From Lateolabrax maculatus (taxonomy: Eukaryota; Chordata; Actinopteri; Acropomatiformes; Lateolabracidae), in NCBI GenBank assembly GCA_031216445.1, contig CM062208.1, forward strand, positions 6,166,001 through 6,230,000: DNA of 64,000 bases, in the 5' to 3' direction. A program made the translations under genes and the position numbers. Position 1 is the first letter of the stretch; every line of letters starts with the position of its first letter. A model generated the notes under the pieces. The model was not told the origin of the DNA and did not search any database. It saw only the letters and a list, made by a program, of their open reading frames with translations. Of the stretch, positions 48,401 through 60,664 are shown piece after piece.

Positions 48401-51400
48401 ATAATAACTGTTTAACTAGTTTCTGTGTGTGTTGCAGCTCTGCATGGTATCATTGAGCCTCTTCAAGACTCTTCTCTCCCTGAATTGTGAAGACGTCATG
48501 CTGCAGCTCGTTCTCAGGTATGTCTGCACAGATCCAATAGTAAATATCTTTCTCCATACTTCAGAATAACTGCTAATCTGTGTGTCTTTACTGGTTATTG
48601 GAGTGTTTGTGCCCCTCCATCTGTTTTTAGATGTAATATCTGGGTACTTTTGAATGAGAATTTTTATATTTCTATGAAAAGCTTTTCATATTAGTAGAAA
48701 CACCTGAGTTTGTGTTACTAAGATTTGTGTCCTCATTTCAGAATGTTGAAAAATCGTAGGGATAGTTTTGTTTTCCTCCGTCCCCAAACAGTCACTGATA
48801 GGGAACATATTGTCCCACATTTTGAATTTGGCCAGTTTTGCCTTTGCAGTTTTGTCATCAGGACTAAAAGAGCACATGCAGCTGCCTATGGCTTTGTACG
48901 TCCTGGTATTTTATCACTAGTGGGAGAATCTTGATTAATTTGTAAACTAAAGTTTGTAACTGCAGTCTGTGACCAGGTGGCCTTTCACAGCAAGATAAAA
49001 TAGGCAACGTTGCCAAAGAAAATGTGGTATCGAAAAATTACTGAATTTATATTGATTTCACCAAAACACAAACAACAGTCTGTTAAGGTTTCCAAATAAT
49101 AGTTTATGTCTATCAGCCTGGACAAGGATTAACTATGAAAATCCAGATTAAATGATTTGTGTGTGTGTGTGTGTGTGGTTTGCTCCCAGGTATCTACTGC
49201 CCTGTACCCATGTTATGCTGAGTCAGCGTCGTGCTATCAGGGAGACTGACATGTACGGAAAGTCAGCAGACAAGTTCCTGTCTCTTATCCCAGAGTGCTG
49301 CCGACTGAATGCAGCGTCCTCTACTGAGCGGGACGAGGACACTGCATTCCGGGGCAAAGGTGAGCAACAAACTCACATTTATAGCTGTGGTTGGAAACAT
49401 GAAGTAAACAACTATGGATATGTGAATATATTAATTTTTTTTCATCTATCTAAGTCATCTCCTTTTCCTTTCTCTGGGAGGACCATTCGGCATACACCAA
49501 AAACTGTAAATATCCTTGCAGATCCCTGCAGGTCTCAGGATTAATAATTGTTTTAATTATACACACAAATTAGTATTTCGTGCTCTTGAATTACTGTCAA
49601 ATAATTGTCATGGCAGGAACTGAAGTAACCGGCTGTTGTGGGTGCTTCGTTCAGTGAGGGAGGAGCACCCAGAGTGTTAGCAGCAGGCTGTGTTTTAGTT
49701 TTGGTATTGCCATGACTCCCTTTTGTGTGTTGTGTTTAGTGGTACTATTATAATACTAGTACATACTATGTGTCTTTGTTTCAGCACTACTGGTTCCTGC
49801 TTTAAATGCACATATAACACTGCAGCCTTGGCAGTGCAAAGCAATTGTGGAGAAAAACATCGTCAGTAATGAAGAAATTAATAAAATAAATCTAATCTAA
49901 ATAAACTGCTGGGATTTAATCCAGATGAGACTGTTGCCTGTTAAAGAACATATCTTTGACAACCACATTTGTACACGTAATTATAATATCAAATCAAGAC
50001 AAGGTAAAGGTTCACTGTGTTATATTTGTGTATATATTTTTTTTAGCCTTGCAAAGTCAGTCAATTCTATATGATTTTAATTTACCAATGGTGTTAGAAA
50101 GTTAACTGTTTGCATCTGTATTTTGTCTTTCCACAGTACTGAACAGTCCCAGCACAGAGTCTCCAGCTCCGCCCAGACCCAGCACGCCGTCCCGCTTAGC
50201 CTTCTTCATTCGCCAACAGAGCAGTGGAGGTGGATCAGGAGGAGGGGGTCCCTCTACCCCCACCAGCATGGATCCACTGCAGTCGGGTTCTTCCAGCTCC
50301 CATCCTCTGTCCCCTGACAGCCCGATGCACCAGCAGCAGACTCTTACAGAGTGTCTGGACTGGGATTCGGGCTACCTGGAGTACCTCAAAGACGCCCGGC
50401 AGGGCATCGAGCTTTGCTCCTGGGCCTGCCGTGACTGGTCGGCGCCTTATGATGGAGAAAACCCTTCCCCGAACACAGTCCCTCCACCCCCACCTGCTCC
50501 TACCTCCAACCCCTCCATGGCCATGGTCCCTGAGCACTTCTCTTTCCAGCAGGGAGGAAGCAGTAACACTCCTCCAGGCCAGCAGAGGGCGGCCATCGTG
50601 GCTGCAGCACGATCCGAGTGGAGCAGCTCCGAGCGGGACAGCGGGGAGTGGGACGTTACGATCTGTAAAAACAACTGCATCAGCCTCACACCACGCTCCA
50701 AGAAACGCAGCCTGCAGAGGGAGGAGCTCCTGCCAAAGCCTGTACCCTGCCTCATCCCCTCCTCCTCGTCTCCAGCCACCCCCTTATCGACTTCCCACCC
50801 CGCCTCGTCCCCAGCTCCTCACATTCCAACATCTGCCATCACTGTCAGCTACCAGGCCATGTATAACGGAACGATGGGACAGGGGGACGGGTGCTCAGAC
50901 AATCGGGACAGAGGACTGGAAGTTAAGAAAGTAAAGAGAGACTTGGGAGAGCAGCAGTACTTGGATGAAAATGCAAATCAAAATGGATCCCTTGTCACCT
51001 GCCCCTCCCAAAGCTGCACGACACTCCCACAGTCTATGTTTAGCAGCAGTGAAATGAGTGATGCATCTCTTTGCCCTAACCAGATTCCCCCTCAGAGCTC
51101 CATCACCCAGCCAACGTCTGACACCAAGCTGCCGACCAGCGACATCTCAAACCCAAACAACGCATCTTCAGATCTTCCAGAAATCAACCAGACACAGCAG
51201 TCTGTAGAGAGTCTTATCCAGGAGCTGCTGGAGCAGGCACCAGGGGAACCACAGCCCCCCGGAGACTCCAACGGTCAGGGCATCAGCATCGAGGCCTTCA
51301 CACAGGAGCTGAGGGAGCTGGAGGACCGGGTGAAAGAGCGCAGCAGAGCAGCCTACCCGCAGGAGGAAACTGCCAGGGAGTCCCTGTCCGCTGAGCGGCA

Positions 51401-54141
51401 GGAGGAGGAACAACAGCTGTCGTCGGCCCTGGAGGCGAAGCTCACAGGCGACACAAAGGGAGAAGGGTCTGTGGTGGGCCTCTGTAGTCCTGCTAGACCA
51501 CTGAATCAGCCTGCCTCTCAGCCGTACACAGGTGAGACTCACATTGTTGATGCCATTCTGTCGCTGCATGTGTGTTTTCAACCTAAACTTTCTATTTGCG
51601 GAGGGGCACTGTTAAAAGTGTGATGACTTTATTGGTTGTATAGTTTTTTTATTTTTTTATCTATGCCTAGTTATGCAGCATGAAGTCATCATTAAAGAGT
51701 GATATTGTATTTTATTTTTAGTGGTGTGTATCTAAGTATTCCCATGTACTCCCAGAAAATGTTGACACAAACAATGGACATTTGTCTATAATCCTCAAGG
51801 AGGATGTTTGTTTCTTTTTCTTCATGAAAATGCTGCTGAGTGGGTGTTGTTCACCTCAGTTCCTGGGTCAGTGTCAGCCTTCTGAATTATTACTTTCAAT
51901 AACGCTGTATGGGCGTTATGTCCCCACTGATAAAAAGGCACATGGCTTCAGTAAGCTGGAGGAGTTTAGTGTCCAGTTGGAAGTAGTGTTAGCTGCCAAC
52001 AATGGTGTTCCAGCATGTTTTTAAGACTGCTTATAGTTGTAGATGGTAGTCTTAAGTACCAGCTTCATGCGGAGCACTTGAATAACACTGCCGCAGAATG
52101 GTGGCAAATTAAATTGTCCCCATTTCACCTGAAAAAGCTGTTAAAGCACCCTGCTGCCTATCTGTCACAGTTTGACAGCCTCTACGCCACCTCACTTATT
52201 TAAAAAGGCTGTCGAGACGATTTCATCCCTAGTTTGTTCACATGCAACTTAGCTAAAGTTGTGTGCCGATCTTTCCATTCTGTGATGCATCACTCTTTCC
52301 CTGTGCAGGTCCATTCATGGTGGTTCTGTTTGCCAAGCTGGAGAACATGCTCCAAAACTCCCTGTACGTCAACATCCTGCTCACAGGCATCGTGGCCCAG
52401 CTCGCCTGCTATCCTCAGCCCCTCCTACGCTCCTTCCTGCTCAACACCAACATGGTCTTCCAGCCCAGTGTCAAGTCACTGATCCAGGTACACTGCACTA
52501 TGCAAAACCTGTGATATATTGGCCTGAGAATGCTCGCTATTGAACTCAAGTGCATTACATTTCTAAACCGGGTTCTCAGTACAAATGGGAGAAAATGGTT
52601 TCTGTATTTATACTTGAAGTGATGACAGTTTTTAGGTTCTTGCTTTTAGGCATAGTTATCCACTTCCAGCCCACCTCACTTCTGTGCTAGCTTCTGTTCC
52701 AAAAGCATCAGGCCCACAATGCATTTGCATAAAGCGTTTCCTTTCCATATTCCTTTTCTGTCCATATTCTAAGATACTGTAGCTGGACAGGATGGTAAAA
52801 TATTTAGCACTTCAGTTTTTGTAGGCACAGTGAACACACTCATAAGTGCAAGGAGATAAACCCTTTCAGTTTAAACGACCCCATGGTCTTTGCTGTAGCT
52901 CCACACTCCTTATGGGAGTGGTAATAAGAACACAATACTCTGTGTAATGAGCATTGCAGCCTGTAGGGACTGCTAGTGAGTCTTCAGACTATTAGTCTTA
53001 TCTTCTATGTCAGAACCTTTAAAGTCATAAGTGAAAGTCACTGACCAAGTAGACGAATTAACAAAAACAAGCCGGCTGCCTTTGTAGATCAAACAAAAAC
53101 TTTTTGTCCCCCAACTCACCTCAGGTTCTAGGTTCTGTGAAGAACCGCATCGAGGCGTTTGCAGCCTCCCATGAGGACTTCCCTGCCATGCTCAAGAAAG
53201 CCCAGCAGTACCTGGTGGCCCGAGGCAAAGTGGACTGGGCTGACTCGCCTGCAGCAGTTCCTACCCTGCGGCGCTCCGATTCACTAGGTGAGCACGGAAA
53301 CTGGAGAACCTGCATTCACACACACTGTGTTATGTGTCTTTATTTCCACACAAAAAATCTTTTTAACAAGTTAGTATCTTATTGTTTTGTTGAAAACCTT
53401 TTCTTTAAACAAGTGATGGCAAGTTCATATTTAAAGCACAATTCAAACACTGGAGTAGTTTCAAAGTGCTTCACATACAATTTAACTTTAAAAATAAAGT
53501 TACAGAAGAGGTTTAAAGACTTAAGATACACATTGATGAAATCATTAAAATGAACTTGATAGGAAAAATATGTTTATGCAGCTATTTAGTAGTATGTTTA
53601 CAACTGAAGAGGTAAGCCTGATATAAAAAAAGCAATAAAACACAACATTAGTCCTGTTTCAAGATGCTAACACACAAAGTTTTTTGTCTTGGTTTTGTAG
53701 GTAATCTTAGAGCGAAAGTATTTTGCAGTGAAGTAATTCGTTATCAAATGTCACATATCTTAAGTGTGATGTCAATGGGAGGAATCCGTTTACAATAGTT
53801 ACTTGTAAACGTAATGTTTTCTTGTTCCAGTGAAGAGCCGTAAGCCATCTCTCGGAGACCTGATCCTGCGTCACACCAACAGCCCGACCCGCGCTCGACA
53901 CGCCGCTCAACTGGCGCTTGCACACGTCCGGGATGGCAGCCAATCACTGCACAGCGCTCTGTTCAGGGGCGGCGGAGGCGGAGGGGCCTCTGGCCTGGAG
54001 AAACAGGCTGAGGCTCTGCGAGTGAAGAACGCCGTCTACTGTGCCGTTATCTTCTGCGAGTTCCTCAAGGAGCTGGCTGCCCTGGCTCAAGAGCACGCCG
54101 TCTCGCTGCCTTTTCCTCACAGCCAGGAGGCAGAGGAATAG
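41227..54141 (+). CDS. fhip1b: FHF complex subunit HOOK-interacting protein 1B (FAM160A2)
   Basis: Part of the FTS-Hook-FHIP complex, which links endosomal cargo to dynein through Hook adaptors. Eleven coding exons in phase give 1158 aa (human about 970): 41227-41355, 42800-43204, 43982-44212, 47156-47401, 47883-48050, 48438-48517, 49190-49359, 50137-51531, 52309-52487, 53125-53287, 53831-54141. Family blocks: start MSWLSRLNPRGPG, DPETCLMVFENHWRQV, GQQARDALLL, ATGLSALYSSLPRKIEV, VAHPLV and NGFLVPVMGPALHK, LHRHDNDTILDTL, FLSLIPECCR, FVMVLFAKLENMLQNS-type block (here PFMVVLFAKLENMLQNS), SFLLNTNMVFQPSVKSLIQV, LRVKNAVYCAVIF. Helical-repeat N-terminal half to about residue 470, then a long Ser/Pro/Gln-rich insert encoded by one 1.4-kb exon (residues 477-941), then a conserved C-terminal block. 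The exon with the ATG starts at 40886, so its first 341 bases are leader. Introns hold only the repeats listed separately. Confidence 0.96.
45411..45445. repeat. TG microsatellite in fhip1b intron 3
   Basis: Uninterrupted GT run, ending GCGCGC, remote from exons. Confidence 0.9.
46780..46960. repeat. AT-rich interspersed repeat, copy 4
   Basis: In fhip1b intron 3. Opens near GTGATTAATCATTTTGTCTA and ends near TTTTCCGTCAATCTACTTAT. Diverged member of the family seen at 10640, 12880, 19897 and 59640. Confidence 0.5.
49159..49177 (+). repeat. TG repeat upstream of the fhip1b exon 7 acceptor
   Basis: Nine to ten GT units ending 12 bases before exon 7, separated from it by GTTTGCTCCCAG-type sequence. 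It sits within the pyrimidine-tract region. Confidence 0.85.
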
Positions 54142-57100
54142 GCGATACACTCCTCAAACTCCTCTAATCTAGCTCTTAGCCTCAATTTTGTTTTGTTCAG
54201 GCTGTAAAAAGAGTCATATAGGATTCTCTCATCACCAGAGGACGGACTGCAGCCCTGAGACTGTTCTGTCACTGAAGTGTGTCGTCTGCAATGACAGACA
54301 AAAAGCAGGATGAAAACGGTGACATTTTTGTACCAAAATCATTATAGGAAAACTATAGGACTGGAAGAATTTTCCTCATGTGTAAACTTATATGATATTG
54401 TGCATATCATGTATTATATTTACATTCTATACACAGAAAAATCTCAGTAAATGCTTGAGATTTGGGAGCTTGTACATACACATACCATGTCATGGTATAA
54501 TGTGACACAGTAAAACCACAGATAAAAGAAATAGGTGCACATATTGGTGCTAGTCGATACCCTTTTCTTTTAAGTTGAAAGTGTGCTTTCAGGCGGCACA
54601 GAGGAGAGGAAGGTTTTGTCCACAACAAAATTATGACAAACACCAAAAATGTTTGTTTGGCAGAAAAACAATGAAAGTGTAGGCTAGTCTACAAACTGGT
54701 CCAATCCGCTTCGGCCATCTCTGTACGACAAGCTCCCCTTTGCTTTCGTCACAGAGCTTTTCGTCCTCTATCAAGGACTGGCCAAAAGATGAAGCTCACA
54801 GTTCCTAGGAACATGGGAGCATTTCAAGTGTCCATTTTATTTTTAAAAGGTTGCACTTCAGCAAAGACTAGTCCTCAATGAATGAGACAAAAACTGGAAA
54901 ACAGGTGAGGGAGTGTGACAATTCTTCCCCTGTGAATCAGCACGACCACCACAAATGTACTGGAAAACCTTGGATAATTAATGCCATTTTTAAATATTTT
55001 GTTTCAACGTGTTTGTCTTTTGCACCATTTTCTAGACATATCAGCAACATGTGGGAGTCGTTGTGTATGTGAGTTTATTTTATTGAATGACGCCAGGTGA
55101 CGCCAACACTTGGGGCCGTCAGGAAGCCATTCACCTGTCGCCATAAAAGAGGTTGTGGGATTGAAAAGGCAGCGCTGCTTTACAATTAATTCCTTTTGTC
55201 TGTCATTTAGTCTTTTTAAAAGACCTGAGAGTCTGTAAGGAAAAGCGAAAAGGGACAGAATTTTGTTAGTGTTAGCAGGATTCCCATTTACTTTGAACTG
55301 ACAGTCGAAAGAGGTCCTTATGAGGCATTCACTGACCTTTGTTTGTGAGCTAAAAATGAAGTTTGTAGAAAGCGATCTCCATTTCAGTTTTTTCCGTTTT
55401 TGTTTTAGTTAGCTTCAAAATGTTGTCTCTTTTGGGTGAGACAGACCAAACTGAACATACAACTGTTCAACTTGGAACTTAACATGCTGCTATTTTTTTA
55501 ACACTAACACCCTTTTTTTATTAGTGTAATAGCTACTATCTCTTCATTTCATTGTTAGGTACCAAGTATAAATGTGTTTGTGAGGATGTGGAGGAGTCGG
55601 TGCCAGTGTTGTGATCGGCATTTAATTTATTTTCTTGTGTCTGAGGTTGAATGAAGTTGCAGTCACACAGTGTTAAAAGCTTTTGCCAAGACAAAATTCA
55701 CTTCTTCTGTTAAGCAACCTTTTAAGGCTTTCAATTGTTGTGTGTTGGTAGTTTGTTTTATAATATGGTAATTCTTTATTCTGCAGGTCCAAAATGTCTT
55801 AATTATTTTCTATTTCTTTCCTGTAAACTCACCAGGAAATTATGAGAAAATGTATTAGGAACTTGAGACCCTGTAAAATGAATCCACCTCTCCTCGCCCA
55901 GCTTTTTGTGAAATAATTACATTTTCTGCACATACTAGCCATTCTCTCTCAACTTTTAGCAGTAGAGAAACTGCTAGAAGTGCCTGCCATCCTGCAAAGT
56001 CTTAATCTTTGAAACTGAAAACCACATAATTTTTTTCACCTGTCTCCACATGTTGAGGCATTCTCAACTTGTCAAAGTCATAGCCATGGCCGTCATGTTT
56101 GTAAATGTAGTACTTCATTATTGCTGTCACTCACTTTTTTTATGGAATTTCTAGACACATTTCATAACACCCCCAAGATTGTTTTTTAAATACCATTAGT
56201 TAAGAGTTTCTGCATGCCAATTAAGGCCAGGTTTATAATCAAATGATAATTAAGTAGTCTGGAATAAGTTTTCTTTGGTTTGTGCAGTAGTTCTAATCTT
56301 AAATTAGCTTCCATGCAGTAGGTTTAAGTGGTTAGTGAGTCATCCTGGTGCCTGCAGAGATCAGAGACGGCAACAAGAACACGTTTCACGCTGAATGTTT
56401 GCCACGGCTAATCCAAGTGGTAGAGAAATCACCTCTGTATTTTATCCACTGCCGTCCGTCCGCTCATCTGTTGGCACCTTGCAGCTAGTCTGCTGTGCAT
56501 CCGTGTGTTCAGAACAAGATTCATGTTTTCAGAGGGTCTCATTCCTCACCAGGTTCCTGTACTTTTACACTCGAGATTGTGTTTTTTAACTAAACTATTT
56601 TTTACAAACAGTTCTGTTAAAGGCAGGTGGTATTTGGAGCACGATGGTAAATGCTCTGCTTCTCAGTACTACCACTCACTCGGTCTGTTGGTCAGTCACT
56701 TTGTAACTAAGCAGTTTCAGTCAGTTTTCTGTATTTCTGTGATACATTTGTGGACACCAAAGACAATCTCTCTCAGACATTACCTGAAACTCCCAGCGAG
56801 TCTCTTCAAGCAATCATGGACAGTTTCATGATCACAATATGAACACTGTAATAAACCGTATTCATGTTGCACTTTTTAATACTGAAAGTGCTTTCAAATA
56901 ACCCCACAAAAAATAATGTGCCAATGCCTAACGTAATACAGTTACAGTTGAAGTTCCATGGCCAAATACAAGGAAAATGTTAAAGGACGGAAAACATTAT
57001 GATAAAATTGTACTCGCCAAGTTTTCTGGTGCGGCAGCATTGTCAGATGATAAAACTGATGGCCAAACCTATGATCATAAGACCCAAGCTATAATAAACC

Positions 57101-59448
57101 GGAACTGTCCTTTTATAAAGGTGATGTTTGCAAGTTGAAGCTTATTAGGCAGGGCAAGGTGTGTTTCTGAGACTCAGTCCTAATTTAAAAAAGGGAGCTG
57201 CTCAGTTACACTGAGTTGCAGAACTTTATTTATTGGCATTTGTCCTCTGCGACTCTGTGATGTGAGATTTTAGCCCATGTACACCTTTCTACACTTCCCG
57301 CAGTCATTTTTCACTGCTTACTGTTTGTATTTTCATTTTTTTAATTATTTACTTATATTTTATTTTGAAGAATACAAAGACAGAGATGTGACAAAGTTTG
57401 TAACGGGGCGTTTTTATAAAGGATTATTTCCTGCCAGGGACTCTGACTTCTTCCCGGAGTTGTCAGATGACAGTGAAATAAAAATAAAAGTGAGTTTGAC
57501 TGTAATATACTGACCCTGACTATAATCAGAGCTGTTAACTCTTCAAACACCAGTAGGGATCGTGGACAGGGGGACAACCTGTTTAAAATACACAAACACC
57601 AATACTGAATTCTTTAAATTTACATTTGGGAAAGGGATTTTTGTTTTTGATTATGCAGGAATTACCACGGCTGGATGCTGAAGCCGATGCAGATATGCCT
57701 AACTGCAGTTCCTCTCATGGCCACCAGGAACTGTCACCAAAAAAATCTCTCTGTTATGAAGTGGCAGAGAAAACCAAATTAATGAACTTGCTTAAAATTA
57801 GTCAAATGTATGTATTTACCATACCGAGTTAGGGCTTCAAAATGTGTCATGTGTTGGTTTGATGAATAGGTGTCGCAGCTGTGGTGGTTTCTGCTCCACT
57901 CAGAGCTTAAGAAATGTCTATTTTCTGCCTCTGTTTATTCATGTTGGGGAGTGATAAACCCAAAGCTAAGCTTCAGAAAATGTTATGTAATGTCACAGAT
58001 TTTGTGTCTTATTGTTTTTTCTGCTGTCTGTGTTTCAGACAGATGTACTTGAACACCACAGTTGATCTGTCAGTGAGTTAAAAACAGGATCTTCATTCAC
58101 CGTTGTTTATTTGCGACTAAATTCAGAATATGTTATGTTTTGAGTCTCTGTGTTTTGTATATTCAAAGGTACATGCAAACACACTGCAAACAGCAAGCCA
58201 AAGTGTTCAACTGTCACTGACTTTCATTTGAATTGGACTCATGGCACGTCCTGTTTCAAGGTGGGTTATGATTGGCTGGGTGAAAAAAAACATTTCAAGC
58301 AGCAACGCACCTAACAGCAGCTGAGCTTTTTAGAGCAAAGCTGTGTGCCAGATGAGACTTTCACCTTGCAACACATTTAAGTTGCAAATGCACCTACGGT
58401 TAGACAGTTTATTTCTTTGATTTGTGAATATCACAACTGATACAGTTTTGGCTTTTTAGTTTTGAAACTGTATACAGTTCATCTGAAGGGACTCGGTTGC
58501 CGCTTAGAGTTTGTTTTCACTTCTGATTTCTTAACACATCATGTACACTTGGTGCCATGTTTGAAATTGATTTTTCACGTGTTTATTTGTAATGCTTATC
58601 ACGGGATGTACAGTATCTTCTCACTTTTCCTTTTTCTTTGAAAAGCTTTGACTTTTCACCGCTTACTGATTTTCTCCCCTGTGATCTATGCAAAACAAGC
58701 TCTGGTGTCCCCCGTATGAAGATGGATGATGATGTGGACTGATTTAATGTGTAAATACTGTAAAAAGCAATGGGTCAAAAATGCAGAGGTATGTGAAATA
58801 ACGAACAGGACAGAATGAAAATCATGCTAAAAATAATGTAATGATGAATGTTGTCAGAAATATTTTTCTATATTTTGAAATCATTAGAAAAAGGACAAAA
58901 ATACAAAGTGGGGAAAAGCTGTCAGAAGAACACTACAAAGGGAATGTTTTTATTAATTTATAAATTTTTTGCCTAGCAATATCGCATTTGTCCTGGTGTC
59001 CTTTCTTTGTTGTCTTGTGAGAACTATCCAGTGCTTAACAAGAAAAACAGCAAAAATCTAACTTTTTTTAGTTATTCATACATCTTGAGTCTGAACCACT
59101 GCGATAAAAGACCGATAAACACTAATAACTTCTCAGCATGTTAACACGCTCACTGCACAAATACTAAGCAGAGTTCATTTATTATTTATCCATGCTGGGG
59201 TGCTGGATGTATTGAGCAGGTAAACATGCTCAAAAATGTAATTCAGTACACTGCTATTTCAGTTTCTCAATTGTTTATATGTTTACACATCCTGGTTTCA
59301 GAAACCTGGAGAAGCCCATAGCCCAGTTTTGAGAAACGGTGCTACTCTGATAGAAACCAAGATACTTCAACATGTAACACCACAACCAGGTCTCTGATCT
59401 TTATGTGCGGGTGAATCTTCGACTCCAGTCATGTAGAGGTTAAATAAA
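54142..59448 (+). other. fhip1b: fhip1b 3' UTR and downstream region
   Basis: About 5.3 kb without a supportable gene after the fhip1b stop. Candidate AATAAA signals lie at 56850-56855 and 59443-59448; I cannot tell which ends the transcript. No tRNA or recognisable element seen. Confidence 0.4.
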
Positions 59449-59639
59449 GCAAAATATATTTAAAAAACGATGTAACATCCTAATGTGGTGACCAATTCAT
59501 CATTCTTGTCACTTTTGTTCTTATCTTCCATTACTGGTGAAAAGATGGAGAAGAAAACAGCAAAAAATGCAAATGCAAAAACCAAAGTGGGTTCAAGTTA
59601 GTACAGAAATAACAGACACACTGATGCTCATACGATCAG

Positions 59640-59945
59640 AAACCTGTATAATAACGATTAGTTGAGTAATCAATTACAAATAATTATTTTAAGACATTAT
59701 TAATAAGAAGTACCAAATATTCCAGCTTCTCCTATGTGAGAATTTGCAGCTTTTCATTGTTCTATGTCATTGTACATTTAATGGTTTTGAGTTTTGGGCT
59801 GTTGCTCTGACAGAACAAGCTATTTGATGCAAAATTGTGCTAATTTTTCACAATTTTCTGACATTTTACAGACGAAACGGTCAATCAAGAAAATATTTAG
59901 GAGATTAATTGATAATAATCATTAGTTGCAGTCATTACAATGTTA
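59640..59945. repeat. AT-rich interspersed repeat, copy 5
   Basis: Longest copy, opposite orientation to copies 2 and 3. It begins AACGATTAGTTGAGTAATC, includes CCAGCTTCTCCTATGTGAGA and AATTTTCTGACATTTTACAG, and ends GATTAATTGATAATAATC. The terminal halves are mutually complementary, as in a nonautonomous DNA element. Confidence 0.65.
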
Positions 59946-60396
59946 GTGTATACAGGGGTATTGAAGTAAGTAATAAAAATCTGCACAAAAACATACTCCG
60001 AAAGACACCTGGGATTGATCACTGACAATTATTCAATCATCAATCAGCATGTATCTGATTGCTAGTTGCAGCTGTAGCCTCCAGTTCTTCACAGAACATG
60101 GCGGAGAGCCTATGAAGTCCATGCAGAAAGAACTGGCTCAAACCCAGAATGGAATATGTGCCAAACACTAAGACAGCATGCAAACCGACCCTAGAAATCA
60201 ATGTTTAATGCAGATGGCCAAGTGAATTAACCATAACAGGAACACTTCCATGCAATTGCCTCCCACAGCACGTCCACACAAAAGCTCATAGTTGTATTTC
60301 ACTACATAAAGAAGTGTCGGTTCCTCAAGCATCAGCCTGCGTGGTTTGAGTTTTGAATTAATTTTTCTCCCCACTCCCGACTCTTTATTATTTTAA

Positions 60397-60664
60397 GTGA
60401 TACCTCAAAAACACACAGCAAGACTCCGGGTAAAGCGTAGAGAACGCAGCTTGAAGACCAGGAAAATGCGTATTATGGATGCACGTTCTGGGTTTGCACA
60501 CAGAGGAAACTGGAGTCGGCTTGGCGGTCTCCTAGCAACAGCCAACAAGAGAGGAACTGGTAGAAAGGGAGGGCCAGAGGTTGGTGGTAGAAGTGAGGGA
60601 GTAGAGAGATGTGGTGAAGAAGAGCAGAGCATGGAGTCGTAGCAGCGCTGGTACCTGACAACAG
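60397..60664 (+). other. Predicted 5' noncoding exon of the right-hand gene
   Basis: Purine-rich block ending in a good donor (GACAACAG then GTGAGA at 60665). It could splice to the acceptor CTTTCTGCAG at 63435-63444 before the coiled-coil gene. A CCTAGCAAC motif lies at 60530-60538. The open frame inside it has low-complexity basic composition and no family match, so I treat it as leader. Confidence 0.4.

Noticed and set aside
50224..50934. 236-codon frame overlapping fhip1b exon 8
   Set aside because: Different frame of the same exon; the fhip1b frame is continuous with conserved exons on both sides.
57277..57832. Two open pieces (57277-57513 and from 57660) with a GTGAGT and a TGCAG between them
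   Set aside because: They could be joined as exons, but the peptides match nothing, the first lacks a convincing acceptor, and they lie in the AT-rich region after fhip1b.
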